A stretch of DNA of 64,000 nucleotides from Methylophaga pinxianii (GTDB lineage: Bacteria; Pseudomonadota; Gammaproteobacteria; Nitrosococcales; Methylophagaceae), in assembly GCF_020447225.1 (NCBI RefSeq), contig NZ_JAJAEO010000185.1:1-64000 (forward strand), read 5' to 3'. Numbering within the stretch: position 1 is the stretch's first letter; each line of letters starts with the position of its first letter. The notes below the pieces were generated by a model. The model had not been told where the DNA came from. It saw nothing but the letters and a program-made list of their open reading frames with translations, and ran no database searches. Below are positions 26,673-37,415 of this stretch, piece after piece. The translations under genes were made by a program, and so were the position numbers.

Positions 26673-27926
26673 TTAAAAATGATAAGAAGCGGAGAGAGCA
26701 AACAAATTCCAATATTTGTCACTTTGGCTCATATCATTTTCTCTGGGAGATAGCGTCGCAGTGCCTTCGATGATTTGGTATTCTGCCCGTAATCGCCATC
26801 GTGAGGTGACATCCCAACGACCGCCTACAGCCCATATTTTGCTGTAATACGCATGAGCAGGGATGGGCGATCTTTCAATGCCAAAATCAGCGAGGAAGGC
26901 GCTTTCCTGAATATTTCGTTGAGCTCTTTTACGGCCATTCCAGTCGTCATGATCTAACTGAAATTCCTCATAACGCAGAAACCCTTGCCATGTCGGGGTA
27001 ACGTTATAACTTAACTGTGAGTAATACCCAATCGCGTTAAAATCCTGTGCAGCAAATGTCGCATTGATATCACGGTATCGTGCGGCTTGAAAAGCAACTT
27101 CGGTGGTGAACTGCCATTTTTCGCCATTAAACTGTACGGAAAAAACACTGTAATCAATATCAATATTCCCAGAGTTCAACCCTGGACCATTAGGGAAGGC
27201 GATGCTATCAGCAGGGCCAGCACGAAAGTCGGTACGCACACTTGCCCCAGTCACAGCGTACACCCAACGGCCACCATTATGTTCATATAATAATCTGCCA
27301 AATGCAGCCAGATCATCACTTCTTATTTCGCCATCCCAGTCCTGATTCATGTAGGCATATTCCAGATTCTTATCAATAATCGGATAACCTGCTCCCGCTT
27401 GTAAAGACCAAGTGCCACTGTCGCGATATAAACGTCCGTATAAATGAAAACCATCGGAAGATAAGGTCAGGTTTCTGACTTTATCGAAATAAATGGTTTG
27501 TGGAACAAAAATACCTTCACGTGTATGCGCTACATCACGGGTTTCGTTATATAAACCAATAGAATTTTTGATACGCCCCAAATACATCCCAAACGTACTT
27601 TGTGCTGAGGAAAACAGGGTGGCATCCAACAGTGCATAATCGATTTGTGGTGAGCCTGAGTACAAATCTCCGGCATGGCGAGATAATACTTGCCCGGCCA
27701 AACGTATCCGTGGCATGAGCTGATAACTGCCATTCAAACCGATTTCGGTAAAATCAAAACTTCCATTATCACTATCACCAAAAAATCGGTTATCTGATGT
27801 TTGCACAAAGGCTTGTGATAAAAAACCATTCCATTGAAACCGTGAAGCAGCGCGTTCCTTTGGTGATTCCGCGAATGCCGCTAGTGGTAAACCGAACAAC
27901 AGCGTCCATAACCAAGTCTTCATCAT
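26673..27926 (-). CDS. Porin-like outer membrane beta-barrel protein
   Basis: The 417-residue protein has a signal peptide (cleavage after AAFA) and alternating beta-strand sequence rich in aromatic and Gly residues, ending in the C-terminal Phe (LSASYHF) recognised by the BAM complex. It has no cysteine or enzyme motif. I know no specific substrate. The start overlaps the upstream binding-protein gene by four bases and the sensor gene begins 9 bases after its stop, so the three are surely cotranscribed. Confidence 0.75.
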   Translation of the reverse strand: MMKTWLWTLLFGLPLAAFAESPKERAASRFQWNGFLSQAFVQTSDNRFFGDSDNGSFDFTEIGLNGSYQLMPRIRLAGQVLSRHAGDLYSGSPQIDYALLDATLFSSAQSTFGMYLGRIKNSIGLYNETRDVAHTREGIFVPQTIYFDKVRNLTLSSDGFHLYGRLYRDSGTWSLQAGAGYPIIDKNLEYAYMNQDWDGEIRSDDLAAFGRLLYEHNGGRWVYAVTGASVRTDFRAGPADSIAFPNGPGLNSGNIDIDYSVFSVQFNGEKWQFTTEVAFQAARYRDINATFAAQDFNAIGYYSQLSYNVTPTWQGFLRYEEFQLDHDDWNGRKRAQRNIQESAFLADFGIERSPIPAHAYYSKIWAVGGRWDVTSRWRLRAEYQIIEGTATLSPRENDMSQSDKYWNLFALSASYHF

Positions 27927-28348
27927 GAAGCTCCCAATGCAGTGACGGTGTTGTCTATTTTGGAATTACTGATATAGCCGATGGCACCTGGTGTGGTGGC
28001 AACACGCTGGCGCATCTCGGTTTCGCTGTTGACCAGATTCGGTTTTACGCCGGTGCCAGAAAAGGCCTGTTGGTCCCAAATACGTCTAAGTTGATAGGGG
28101 AGCATGCCAAGTAAAGATTTACAAAAATGTATGTGTAAGGGGTCTTGGTCATCAAGTACAAATACATTGATCGGTGTGCCATCAGGCCATTGAGGGATTC
28201 GCATTGCAAAAATAGCGCGAAGAGTGGTCTGGGACAATTCAAGGTCTACCAGCTTGGGATTCACTATAACCACTTCAGCTTTGAGCACAGGGCTAAAGGA
28301 TGATAACGCTAATACTAGCCAGATAGTCACCCCGAGCATCCTTTTCAT
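27923..28348 (-). CDS. PstS-like periplasmic substrate-binding protein
   Basis: From ATG 28348 the product is 141 residues: a signal peptide (WLVLALSSFSPVLKA), then a short periplasmic binding domain. LSQTTLRAIFAMRIPQWPDG and ATTPGAIGYIS are characteristic of small PstS-like proteins related to phosphate ABC transporter receptors. It is about half the length of a true PstS and no ABC transporter genes are near, so transport is unlikely. A role as ligand receptor for the downstream GGDEF-EAL sensor is plausible. Confidence 0.75.
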   Translation of the reverse strand: MKRMLGVTIWLVLALSSFSPVLKAEVVIVNPKLVDLELSQTTLRAIFAMRIPQWPDGTPINVFVLDDQDPLHIHFCKSLLGMLPYQLRRIWDQQAFSGTGVKPNLVNSETEMRQRVATTPGAIGYISNSKIDNTVTALGAS

Positions 28349-28431
28349 AGCTTCGACCTGTCCGTTATCCAAGCAAGTCGAATACTAACGTGCGAAAGTT
28401 CAAAAGGAAACAAGTTATGGTGCATCTGAAT

Positions 28432-28869
28432 TTATTTTTGTTTAGGGCGGTATATAAGAAAACTTCCTGAAGCAATATCGTGCCAACTCAGTTTATCGGG
28501 ACTTAACCAAAGCCACCAATATCCTAATCCCATTGGTAACCAGGAAAATATACTGACGACAAACCGGAGAAAAGCCTGCTGCCAATTTATCCCGATATGA
28601 TCGCCGCTGATAAGATAAACCTGCCAGGCGCGCATGCCAAGTGTTTGTCCGCCATGAGTCCAGAACCAACCATAAAAAATAAACGCCACACCGACCAGGT
28701 AAAGAAAAAAGAACGGGTTATTCGCGCCAATCGCCTCACCACCATTGAAAGCGACCGCGACGGCAGAAGCCACCAATAGCACTGACACTAACAGCATGGT
28801 GTCATAAAGCATGACGCCTAGCAGCCGAAACAGACTGGGTTTACGATTTAAAGATAAGTTTTTAGTCAT
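28432..28869 (-). CDS. RDD-family membrane protein
   Basis: The 145-residue protein has three or four membrane helices and the RDD-family features LLGVMLYDTMLLVSVLL near the start, WTHGGQTLGMRAWQVYLIS in the middle and LSWHDIASGSFLIYRPK at the end. RDD proteins are small integral membrane proteins of uncertain, possibly transport, function. It diverges from purL. Confidence 0.88.
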   Translation of the reverse strand: MTKNLSLNRKPSLFRLLGVMLYDTMLLVSVLLVASAVAVAFNGGEAIGANNPFFFLYLVGVAFIFYGWFWTHGGQTLGMRAWQVYLISGDHIGINWQQAFLRFVVSIFSWLPMGLGYWWLWLSPDKLSWHDIASGSFLIYRPKQK

Positions 28870-28950
28870 AACTAAAGCTCAATTTTATTGGGCGAATTCG
28901 GGCGTATAAAGTATCATTATCGCTTTAATTTTCTCTGAATTGGGTTTCAA

Positions 28951-31900
28951 ATGCTGCAATTGGTTGGCCGGCCGGCTTTCTCTGCTTTTCGAATTGAAAA
29001 ACTGTTGCGCGCCATTCGTGCTGAAGTCGCTACAGTGAGCGCGTTGCGAAGCGAATATCATTATTTCGCTGAACTGGAAAGTGGTGGTCAACTTGACGAA
29101 CAAGCGCTGGTCACTTTGGGGGAGATGCTGGAAGCCGGAAAAGGTAGCAGCAAATTGCAAGATCAGGAAAGCCTGTTTTTGATTACGCCTCGGCCCGGCA
29201 CTATCTCACCGTGGTCCAGTAAAGCCACTGATATTGTGCATAACAGCGGCATAACCGACGTTGTACGTGTCGAGCGGGGCATTGCCTTTTACGTGACCAG
29301 TGAATCAACATTAACCAGCGAGCAGCGCAGTATCATTGCAGCAAAACTGCATGACCGTATGATTGAAACGGTTTTTGATAATGAGGAAGCCGCTGAACAG
29401 TTATTTCTGCATACCGCTCCCAGACCGTTATTATCCGTTGATATTCTCAATGGTGGACGTCAGGCATTGGTTGAAGCCAATCTGACACTTGGTCTGGCGT
29501 TGGCAGACGATGAAATTGACTACCTTTTTGATAATTTTACTGTACTTAACCGTAACCCGAACGATATTGAACTGATGATGTTTGCTCAGGCGAACTCTGA
29601 GCATTGCCGTCACAAAATCTTCCGTGCCGACTGGATCATTGATGGTAAAACACAGGATCGCAGTCTGTTCGACATGATTCGTTACACCCATGAGCAACAT
29701 CCTGAAGGTGTGGTAAAAGCCTACAGCGATAATTCTTCAGTGATTGAAGGACCACGCAGTCATCGTTTCCAGGTGGATATGCGAGACAATCACTACTGCT
29801 ATGAAGGCGAACAACAACACATTCTGATGAAAGTGGAAACCCATAATCATCCCACTGCGATCTCGCCATTCCCCGGCGCAGCAACCGGTGCAGGGGGAGA
29901 AATCCGGGATGAAGGCGCGACGGGACGTGGTTCTAAACCTAAAGCGGGCTTAACCGGTTTTTCAGTTTCTAACTTGCAGATTCCTGGTTTTGAACAGCCG
30001 TGGGAAACGGATTATGGTAAACCGGCCCGTATCGCTTCCGCATTACAAATTATGATTGATGGCCCCTTAGGTGGTGCTGCTTTCAATAATGAATTCGGTC
30101 GTCCTAATCTGTGCGGTTATTTCCGTACTTATGAAGCCAAAGTTCCATCCGATAATGGCTTCGAAGTACGGGGCTATCACAAACCCATCATGGTAGCCGG
30201 TGGCCTGGGCAGTATTCGTCCGCAACACGTTGAAAAACATATTATGCAACCTGGCACCCAGCTTATCGTTTTGGGTGGACCAGCGATGTTAATTGGTCTG
30301 GGCGGTGGCGCAGCTTCTTCAGTAGCTTCCGGGACCAGTGAAGAAGGACTTGATTTTGCTTCCGTACAACGGGGTAATCCTGAAATGGAACGCCGTTGTC
30401 AGGAAGTTATTGATCGCTGTGTGGCATTAAATGATAAAAATCCGATAGTTTCCATTCACGACGTGGGTGCCGGTGGCTTATCCAATGCATTTCCTGAGTT
30501 GGTCGATGACAGTGGCCGTGGCGGACGTTTTGAGCTTCGGGTCATCCCCAATGATGAACCGGGTATGTCACCGATGGAAATCTGGTGTAATGAATCTCAG
30601 GAACGTTATGTTCTGGGGGTTAATCCAGAGGATGTCGAGTTATTCCAGGCTATTTGTGAGCGTGAACGTTGCCCATGGGCCATTGTAGGTGAAACGACCG
30701 CAGATCAGCATTTATTATTGGGTGATGCGCAATTCGAAAATCAGCCGATAGATATGCCATTGTCATTATTACTGGGTAAGCCGCCCAAAATGCTGCGCGA
30801 TGTCAAACATCACAGTAAACCAAAACCTGAGCTGGATCTAAGTGATATCACCGTCAATGATGCCTTGGAAAGGGTATTAAAACTGCCATCAGTGGCCAGC
30901 AAAAACTTTCTGATCACCATTGGTGATCGCAGCATCACGGGTCTGGTTGCCCGCGATCAAATGGTTGGGCCATGGCAGGTGCCAGTAGCTGATTGTGCGG
31001 TTACATTAGCGGATCATCATGGTCTGCTGGGTGAAGCCATGTCGATGGGGGAACGTACACCGTTAGCAGTGATTGACGCCCCGGCATCCGGTCGCATGGC
31101 AATCGGGGAAGCCTTAACCAATATTGCTGCTGCCGATATCGAAAAAATAAGTGATATTAAACTGTCTGCGAATTGGATGGCAGCCTGCGGTCATAGTGGT
31201 GAAGATGCTTTACTGTATGACACTGTCAAAGCAGTTGGTATGGAACTATGTCCGCAATTAGGCATTGCGATTCCGGTTGGCAAAGATTCACTGTCGATGA
31301 AAACTGTCTGGGAAGATCGGGGCGAAACCAAAGCCGTTACTTCGCCATTATCATTGATCATCAGTGCTTTCGCGCCAGTGGCCGATGCCAGTAAAACTCT
31401 TACACCTCAATTACGTACAGATCTAGGTGAAACCCGTTTAATTTATCTGGATCTGGGGCACGGTCATAATCGTCTGGCTGCTTCAGCATTGGCTCAAGTT
31501 TACAATCAGGTTGGTCATCGTGGGCCAGATGTAGATGACGCACGTAATTTGAAAAACTTCTTTGCAGCAATGCAGCAGCTGAAACAGGATAACTTGTTGC
31601 TGGCGTACCATGATCGCAGCGATGGCGGTCTTATCACTACCTTATGTGAGATGGCGTTTGCTGGTCATTGCGGTCTCAATATTACTCTGGATGGTCTGGG
31701 TGAGGCTCTGCCGGTATTGTTTAACGAAGAACTGGGAGCAGTAATACAAATCAACGCAGAGCATCAGGATGCTGTGCTTGAACTGCTGCAACAGTTTGAA
31801 TTAAATAAACACAGCCATCTGATTGGTGACGTAACGGCTGAACAAACCATTCAAATTAATGTTAATGGTGAAGAAGTATTAAATCAGCAACGCCACACAT

Positions 31901-32835
31901 TACAAAAACTCTGGGCAGAGACCAGCTATAGAATGCAGGCTCTGCGTGATAATCCTGATTGTGCGGAGCAGGAATTTGCCATTTTGGACGATGAACTGGA
32001 TCCTGGTTTGTATGCCAAACTGAGTTTTGATTTGAAAGAACAGGTAGCGGCACCGTTTATTATCAGTGGCCAACGCCCCAAAATGGCTATTCTGCGTGAA
32101 CAAGGAGTCAATGGACAGGTGGAAATGGCGGCAGCATTTGATCATGCCGGCTTTACCTCAGTTGACATTCACATGAGTGATATTGTGGAAGGCAGAGTGT
32201 CTTTAGCCGATTTTAAAGGCTTGGTAGCCTGCGGCGGTTTCTCCTATGGTGACGTATTGGGAGCAGGGCGTGGCTGGGCCAGTACAGTGTTACATAACAG
32301 TCGGGCCCGAGATGAATTCGCGGCTTTTTTTGCCCGTGAAGATACCTTTTCATTAGGTGTATGTAACGGTTGCCAGATGTTGTCACAATTGAAGTCACTG
32401 ATTCCTGGCAGTGAGCATTGGCCACGCTTCAGTCGTAATCTCTCTGAACAGTTTGAGGCACGCTTTTCACTGGTAGAAATCACCGAGTCACCATCCATTT
32501 TGTTACAGGATATGGCGGGCTCGATTATGCCGATTGCTGTCGCTCATGGAGAAGGCCGAATTGATTTTTCTGAGGGTGGCAGTATGTCTGATGCCCTGGT
32601 TGCAATGCGATTCGTTGATCACTATGGTCAGCCTACCGAGCGTTATCCATTTAATCCAAATGGTTCGGCAAATGGACATACCGGTTTCACGACGACGGAT
32701 GGACGAGTCACAATCCTGATGCCGCATCCTGAGCGTGTGACTCGCAGTGTTCAACATTCCTGGCATCCGGATGAATGGGGGCAAGATGCTCCCTGGTTGC
32801 GTGTTTTCCATAATGCCCGGCGTTGGGTCGGCTAA
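28951..32835 (+). CDS. purL: Phosphoribosylformylglycinamidine synthase
   Basis: The large, single-chain PurL makes FGAM from FGAR, glutamine and ATP. At 1294 residues it is one shorter than the E. coli enzyme. The N-terminal PurS-like domain, the two FGAM synthase ATPase halves ([41 protein letters not shown]) and the C-terminal class I glutamine amidotransferase domain ([13 protein letters not shown] with the nucleophile Cys; PHPERV for the His-Glu pair) are all intact. It is followed by a strong terminator and is probably monocistronic. Confidence 0.98.
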   Translation: MLQLVGRPAFSAFRIEKLLRAIRAEVATVSALRSEYHYFAELESGGQLDEQALVTLGEMLEAGKGSSKLQDQESLFLITPRPGTISPWSSKATDIVHNSGITDVVRVERGIAFYVTSESTLTSEQRSIIAAKLHDRMIETVFDNEEAAEQLFLHTAPRPLLSVDILNGGRQALVEANLTLGLALADDEIDYLFDNFTVLNRNPNDIELMMFAQANSEHCRHKIFRADWIIDGKTQDRSLFDMIRYTHEQHPEGVVKAYSDNSSVIEGPRSHRFQVDMRDNHYCYEGEQQHILMKVETHNHPTAISPFPGAATGAGGEIRDEGATGRGSKPKAGLTGFSVSNLQIPGFEQPWETDYGKPARIASALQIMIDGPLGGAAFNNEFGRPNLCGYFRTYEAKVPSDNGFEVRGYHKPIMVAGGLGSIRPQHVEKHIMQPGTQLIVLGGPAMLIGLGGGAASSVASGTSEEGLDFASVQRGNPEMERRCQEVIDRCVALNDKNPIVSIHDVGAGGLSNAFPELVDDSGRGGRFELRVIPNDEPGMSPMEIWCNESQERYVLGVNPEDVELFQAICERERCPWAIVGETTADQHLLLGDAQFENQPIDMPLSLLLGKPPKMLRDVKHHSKPKPELDLSDITVNDALERVLKLPSVASKNFLITIGDRSITGLVARDQMVGPWQVPVADCAVTLADHHGLLGEAMSMGERTPLAVIDAPASGRMAIGEALTNIAAADIEKISDIKLSANWMAACGHSGEDALLYDTVKAVGMELCPQLGIAIPVGKDSLSMKTVWEDRGETKAVTSPLSLIISAFAPVADASKTLTPQLRTDLGETRLIYLDLGHGHNRLAASALAQVYNQVGHRGPDVDDARNLKNFFAAMQQLKQDNLLLAYHDRSDGGLITTLCEMAFAGHCGLNITLDGLGEALPVLFNEELGAVIQINAEHQDAVLELLQQFELNKHSHLIGDVTAEQTIQINVNGEEVLNQQRHTLQKLWAETSYRMQALRDNPDCAEQEFAILDDELDPGLYAKLSFDLKEQVAAPFIISGQRPKMAILREQGVNGQVEMAAAFDHAGFTSVDIHMSDIVEGRVSLADFKGLVACGGFSYGDVLGAGRGWASTVLHNSRARDEFAAFFAREDTFSLGVCNGCQMLSQLKSLIPGSEHWPRFSRNLSEQFEARFSLVEITESPSILLQDMAGSIMPIAVAHGEGRIDFSEGGSMSDALVAMRFVDHYGQPTERYPFNPNGSANGHTGFTTTDGRVTILMPHPERVTRSVQHSWHPDEWGQDAPWLRVFHNARRWVG

Positions 32836-32842
32836 GGAATTG

Positions 32843-32878
32843 AATACCTCTTTGATAACTCAAAGAGGTATTTTTTTC
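32843..32878 (+). terminator. Rho-independent terminator after purL
   Basis: A perfect 13-base stem AATACCTCTTTGA / TCAAAGAGGTATT with a four-base loop and a run of seven T. Confidence 0.92.
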
Positions 32879-32915
32879 TCCGGGGATAAATCGACTTTTT
32901 TATAAAACCCACGTT

Positions 32916-35081
32916 ATGAGTTACGCACCTATCAAAAGGTTATGTCATACACGACGTGTAACTCGTCTGATATTGCTTATGCTGTTTTGCCTGCAACAAA
33001 GTTTTGTAATTGCAGCTACTTCTGAGCAAATTGATCTTAAAAACTGGGAATATCGTTGGGGAGACTCACCGTTTGTAGATGGCCAACCAGAATGGGTCAT
33101 GCACCCACATAAAAATCATGCAGATTGGCAGCCAATTGCCGATCCCACCTATCCTCCGGGCAGACAGGGACAAAACAATATCTGGTTTCGTATCACGTTG
33201 CCGGAGAGTCATCTGGTCGACCCGGTCGTTTTCATTTCCAGCATTGATTTAATTACCGAGGTTTATCTTGATCAGCAGCTTATTTACCGTTTCGGTGAAT
33301 TTGATGTGAATGGGAGAGGCGACTATGCCGGCTGGCCATGGCATATGATTGGTTTACCCGATGATTTTGCAGGTCGGACCCTGTATTTTCGTGTTTATTC
33401 TGATTACACCGATATTGGCTTATGGGGTGAAAAAAAACTGTTGGAGCGTTCAGCTGCATTGCTGAATATATTAAACAACTCACATGGCGATTTAGCCATT
33501 TCGGCGTTCTTTTTGTTTATTGCATTAATCACGTTTGCGTTCTCTGCTATGCGTGGCGATAACCAGTTTATTTATCTTGGTTTATTTTCATTGGTTAGTG
33601 CAGGAAACCTGCTGGGTGAGAGCCAGGCATTGCAATTATGGATATATGCGCCATTAGCTAAAACCTACCTGGCAGCAATATCGTATTTTTCGATTCCGAT
33701 ATTTATTGCACTGATTCTGCATTATTGGTTGAGAGAACAAAGTGGCAAATTAATGTTGCGTATCGCACAAATGCATATTGCCTATGTGCTTTTATGTCTG
33801 CTTTTGTCACTCACAGGAGTTTGGCATCTTGCCTATTTTTATCCACTCTTTGACATCTTATTTATCATTACCATGGCAATTATGTTATGGATTTGTGTTC
33901 AACATTTTCAAGCGATGAGTCCGGAACAACGCATGGTAATGGGGGCATTTGGATGCTATGCCATTTTTTTTCTGATTGATATGGTTATTGCCCATGGGTT
34001 AGTTCCATGGATAAATTTTCCACTGGCTTATGGGGGATTAATATTTGCTTCAGTGCTGGTGCTGATTTCATTACGCCAATATCGACAGACTCAGCAGGCT
34101 GTCTCAGAGCTGAATGTTTTACTCGAAAAAAGAGTCACCGAACGCACTGCAGCTTTACAAAACTACGTGTTACTCGAACAACAACGCGCAAACCAGTTGG
34201 CCTTGATTAATGAGTTTAGTTTACGACTGGAAACCTTAATTGGTCGCGTGCAACGGTGCCAAAACCTGCAGGAAGCTGGCAAGATAATCAGGGAGCAATT
34301 AAATAATGTTTTTGCACCGATACAACTCCATGTTTCCATCATTAACGAACTGACCGATCTCCCCGCCAATGCAGTTTTGAGCGATAAATACCGAATTGAA
34401 GTTGAGGATTTGCAACTCGGTAAACAAACCTTTATTACCTTTGAGTTGTTGGATATCGACACTGAAACAGCAGAAACCCAACAGGCCATAGAACAGTTTA
34501 TATTTCGTGCTATTGACAGATTAAGTGTGACATTGAGTGGAATCAAACTGAGAGAAGATTTGCAGGTTATGTCATTTGAAGACTCGTTAACAGGTTTGAA
34601 GAACCGACGATTTTTTGATGATGCATTGCAACGCGAATTACAGCTTGCTCAACGTCATCAGCAAACCATTTCGTTATTGATTTGTGATATCGATCATTTC
34701 AAACAATTTAATGATCGCTTTGGGCATGAGGCCGGTGACATGGCATTACGCATGGTGGCGGCATTGATGCTGGAGCACTTTCGTGAGACCGATATTCCCT
34801 GTAGATATGGTGGCGAGGAGTTTGTTGTGTTGATGCCTGCAGCCGATATTCAGGATGCCTTGGAGCGTGCGAAAACCTTATTGGAAAAAATTGCGGCTAA
34901 AACCATTATCTATCAGGATAAGGCGTTGGGCAGATTGACCATCTCAATTGGTATCAGCAGTTGGAACGGTGAGGGAAATATACCGAAAATGATGTTACTT
35001 GATGCCGATAAAGCACTTTATCAAGCGAAACAAGCTGGACGTAACCGGGTAGTAGTTTCGAACCCTCATGCCGTTATCTGA
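32916..35081 (+). CDS. 7TM-DISM sensor diguanylate cyclase
   Basis: The 721-residue protein has a signal peptide (to about 33), a periplasmic beta-rich domain (about 40-185, NIWFRITLP... like 7TMR-DISMED), seven membrane helices (about 190-385), a coiled coil (about 390-430), a GAF-like linker and a C-terminal GGDEF domain with RYGGEEFVVLMP near 632. RETD, five residues before the motif, is a complete I-site. It would sense a periplasmic ligand, perhaps a carbohydrate, and make c-di-GMP. No gene partner is evident. Confidence 0.87.
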   Translation: MSYAPIKRLCHTRRVTRLILLMLFCLQQSFVIAATSEQIDLKNWEYRWGDSPFVDGQPEWVMHPHKNHADWQPIADPTYPPGRQGQNNIWFRITLPESHLVDPVVFISSIDLITEVYLDQQLIYRFGEFDVNGRGDYAGWPWHMIGLPDDFAGRTLYFRVYSDYTDIGLWGEKKLLERSAALLNILNNSHGDLAISAFFLFIALITFAFSAMRGDNQFIYLGLFSLVSAGNLLGESQALQLWIYAPLAKTYLAAISYFSIPIFIALILHYWLREQSGKLMLRIAQMHIAYVLLCLLLSLTGVWHLAYFYPLFDILFIITMAIMLWICVQHFQAMSPEQRMVMGAFGCYAIFFLIDMVIAHGLVPWINFPLAYGGLIFASVLVLISLRQYRQTQQAVSELNVLLEKRVTERTAALQNYVLLEQQRANQLALINEFSLRLETLIGRVQRCQNLQEAGKIIREQLNNVFAPIQLHVSIINELTDLPANAVLSDKYRIEVEDLQLGKQTFITFELLDIDTETAETQQAIEQFIFRAIDRLSVTLSGIKLREDLQVMSFEDSLTGLKNRRFFDDALQRELQLAQRHQQTISLLICDIDHFKQFNDRFGHEAGDMALRMVAALMLEHFRETDIPCRYGGEEFVVLMPAADIQDALERAKTLLEKIAAKTIIYQDKALGRLTISIGISSWNGEGNIPKMMLLDADKALYQAKQAGRNRVVVSNPHAVI

Positions 35082-35210
35082 TGTTCTTTCTTCCATTCTT
35101 AAAGTGAAAGTTTATGTAAAAATCGACTTCCGTAGCGGAAGCACACGAATTTAATAGGTTAGAATCCAGTCGAACTGTTTATTAATAAAAAATAATATCA
35201 AGGAGAACGA

Positions 35211-35660
35211 ATGAAAAGTCTTTTCACAATAGTGTTAGTCGCGTTATTAACCACCAGCTTAACGGCTTGTCAGATGAGTAAACAAAATGTGGGTGCTGGC
35301 CTTGGCGGTGTGGCAGGTGGTGTATTGGGTTCGAATGTTGGCGGCGGTAAAGGCCGTACAGCAGCCATTATCGGCGGTACCATCTTAGGTGCGATGGTGG
35401 GCGGGCATATCGGTAGTGAAATGGACGAGTTGGATCGTCGTCGTACCTATGAAACACTTGAGAATACTCCCACTGGTCGTTCTAACTCTTGGAATAATCC
35501 TGATACCGGTGCTCAATATAGTGTGACTCCAACCCGTACCTATGAGACGAATAATCAGCCATGTCGTGAATATGAAATGGATGCCTATATTGATGGGCAA
35601 CGTGAAGTGGTTAAAGGCACAGCCTGTCGCAATGCCAATGGAGAATGGGTTAATCAGTAA
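35211..35660 (+). CDS. Glycine-zipper 2TM-domain outer membrane lipoprotein
   Basis: A 149-residue lipoprotein with lipobox LTAC (Cys20), a glycine-zipper region from about 27 to 67 (AGLGGVAGGVLGSNVGGG and IIGGTILGAMVGGHIGSEMD), and a C-terminal domain with two cysteines (CREYEMDAYIDGQREVVKGTAC). It resembles the 17 kDa surface antigen/SlyB group that inserts in the outer membrane. AAGGAGA precedes the ATG and a terminator follows. Confidence 0.85.
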   Translation: MKSLFTIVLVALLTTSLTACQMSKQNVGAGLGGVAGGVLGSNVGGGKGRTAAIIGGTILGAMVGGHIGSEMDELDRRRTYETLENTPTGRSNSWNNPDTGAQYSVTPTRTYETNNQPCREYEMDAYIDGQREVVKGTACRNANGEWVNQ

Positions 35661-35684
35661 AAACAACTCAGTATGAGTTTGTAT

Positions 35685-35713
35685 AAAAAAACCGACGCTA
35701 TGTCGGTTTTTTT
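35685..35713 (+). terminator. Rho-independent terminator after the glycine-zipper lipoprotein
   Basis: AAAAAACCGAC / GTCGGTTTTTTT with a five-base loop. The A-run on the left makes it work in both directions, so it can also stop the convergent transcript. Confidence 0.9.
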
Positions 35714-35742
35714 ATAGCAATGATTCTGCAGCCAAGTAAAAA

Positions 35743-36417
35743 TTATTTCCGACAGAAAGGCCCAATCTGATAAAAGCCATCACAAACAAACTCATACTCA
35801 CATTGTGCGAGTTGGTGGGCAAATAATCTGGCCTGGGTCCCAACTTGTCGCGCAGTATGTAAAACATGGGGTTTGTTTTGATAACGTCCTCGCTCATAAC
35901 CTGTCAGGCCTTCATGATAGGCCAGATAAAGATGAGTTGGATTATCCAGAGCAATATTTACTCTATGATGGCTACGTTGGTTATACCAACCAATAAAATC
36001 GGTTGCGTATCGCATATGTGTCCGTCTGGCCAGCGGGCTGGCACCGTCATTTAAGTAGTCACGCCAGGCAGGGTTTTGCGCCTGGGCATATCCATATGCT
36101 GATGATGGCCGATCCCATGTGAAGAGACCAAATAAAGTTTGTCCTGGTGGGCGGATATGGCTATAGAAGCTTGACTCGAACTGAATAAAGGCCATTTGTG
36201 TGGCAATGGATGTTCCCCATTTTACTTCTGCAGCTTTGGCATAGTCATACCAACGCGGTTGTTGCCGAAAAATCTGACAAATGTCCTGCTGATTGTCTGG
36301 TGAGGAGGGTGAACAACCTGCCGCCAGCCATACCAATATGAGCATGCCCAGCCATCGCCAGAGTGCGCCAGCATAGTATTGTAATGCTCTGACAGTTGTT
36401 TCAATTCGACTATTCAT
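35743..36417 (-). CDS. Lytic-transglycosylase-like (SLT) lipoprotein
   Basis: The 224-residue protein has a lipoprotein signal (LAAGC, Cys35) and a lysozyme-like domain: MAFIQFESSFYSHIRPP carries the candidate catalytic Glu in the ES motif, PSSAYGYAQAQNPAW fits the GYAQ (GLMQ-like) motif, and LYLAYHEGLTGYERG the distal AYHEG segment. It should cut glycan strands of peptidoglycan from the outer membrane side. The cysteines near the C-terminus could form disulfides. Confidence 0.8.
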   Translation of the reverse strand: MNSRIETTVRALQYYAGALWRWLGMLILVWLAAGCSPSSPDNQQDICQIFRQQPRWYDYAKAAEVKWGTSIATQMAFIQFESSFYSHIRPPGQTLFGLFTWDRPSSAYGYAQAQNPAWRDYLNDGASPLARRTHMRYATDFIGWYNQRSHHRVNIALDNPTHLYLAYHEGLTGYERGRYQNKPHVLHTARQVGTQARLFAHQLAQCEYEFVCDGFYQIGPFCRK

Positions 36418-36555
36418 GACCTTATCGGTGAAATTGCCTGCCTGTAGGTAGCAAAATAATTATTCAGATTAACAGAGTCCTCACCTAGTGAAGTGGACTG
36501 AATTTTAGAATAGTGGAATTATTTACCGAAAATAGATGATTCAAAGTCAATATAA

Positions 36556-37194
36556 ATGGAATTTACTTTAAGTTTATCAGTCATCGCGGGCTTATTTATC
36601 AGTTTGGCGATACTGGCTGCCATGCCCAGTTTAAGTGTGCTGATCGTTTCTACCAGAGCGGCTTTATATGGTCTCAGGCATGGCATCGCGGTTGCTCTGG
36701 GAATTGTATTAGCCGATATTGTATTTATCTGTATCGCTTTATATGGCTTGAGAAGGATCTTGCAGTGGGCAGGGGAGTGGCAATGGCTGATACAAGTGAT
36801 TGCTGCAGGCTATTTGTTCTGGTTGGCGGTTGTTTTATGGCGATCTTCAGAGCTGAAAAATGATGAAGGTTTTACCAGGCAGCCCTCGTCAATACGGAGC
36901 AGCTTTTTGATCGGATTTTTTGCGACCATTGTCGATCACAAGGCTATTCTGTTTTATATGGCTTTTTTTCCGGTATGGATGGATTTAACGCTGTTAACAA
37001 CTGCTGATACAGTGCTAATCATTCTGTTGACGGTATTTTCTATCGTAGGGGTTAAAAGTATTTATGCGGTTATTGCCGCTAAAGCCGGACAAATGAATCT
37101 TCATAGTGAAAAACAGCTAATCCTGAACAAACTGGCAGCAATTTTATTATGCATTGTGTCTGCTATTATCCTGTTGTCCTTGTTGACAAAGTGA
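36556..37194 (+). CDS. LysE-family amino acid exporter
   Basis: A 212-residue membrane protein with about six helices and the LysE/RhtB hallmarks: SLSVLIVSTRAALYGLRHGIAVALGIVLADIVF near the start and KAILFYMAFFPVWMDL in the middle. It should export an amino acid or similar small molecule. The substrate cannot be told. Confidence 0.88.
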   Translation: MEFTLSLSVIAGLFISLAILAAMPSLSVLIVSTRAALYGLRHGIAVALGIVLADIVFICIALYGLRRILQWAGEWQWLIQVIAAGYLFWLAVVLWRSSELKNDEGFTRQPSSIRSSFLIGFFATIVDHKAILFYMAFFPVWMDLTLLTTADTVLIILLTVFSIVGVKSIYAVIAAKAGQMNLHSEKQLILNKLAAILLCIVSAIILLSLLTK

Positions 37195-37415
37195 GGTAAA
37201 ACGCAACCCCTTAGTAAATCATTCGGTGAAAAGCGCACATGAAGGTGGGATTATTTCCTGTCATTTGTTATAAACAAGTGTAGCGTGTAATAAAACCGAT
37301 TTGATGATGCGTAAAAAAAGCAGGATGCCGATGCCTGTGGAGGGGGGGGAATGCAAGTTGTAGCACCAGTTATTTATAATCTTTCATATCTAATTATCAT
37401 AAAGTCCTGCTATAC

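Noticed and set aside
35129-35143. Terminator CTTCCG-TAG-CGGAAG after the 7TM-DISM cyclase
   Set aside because: There is a short stem but no T-run, so I cannot support a terminator.
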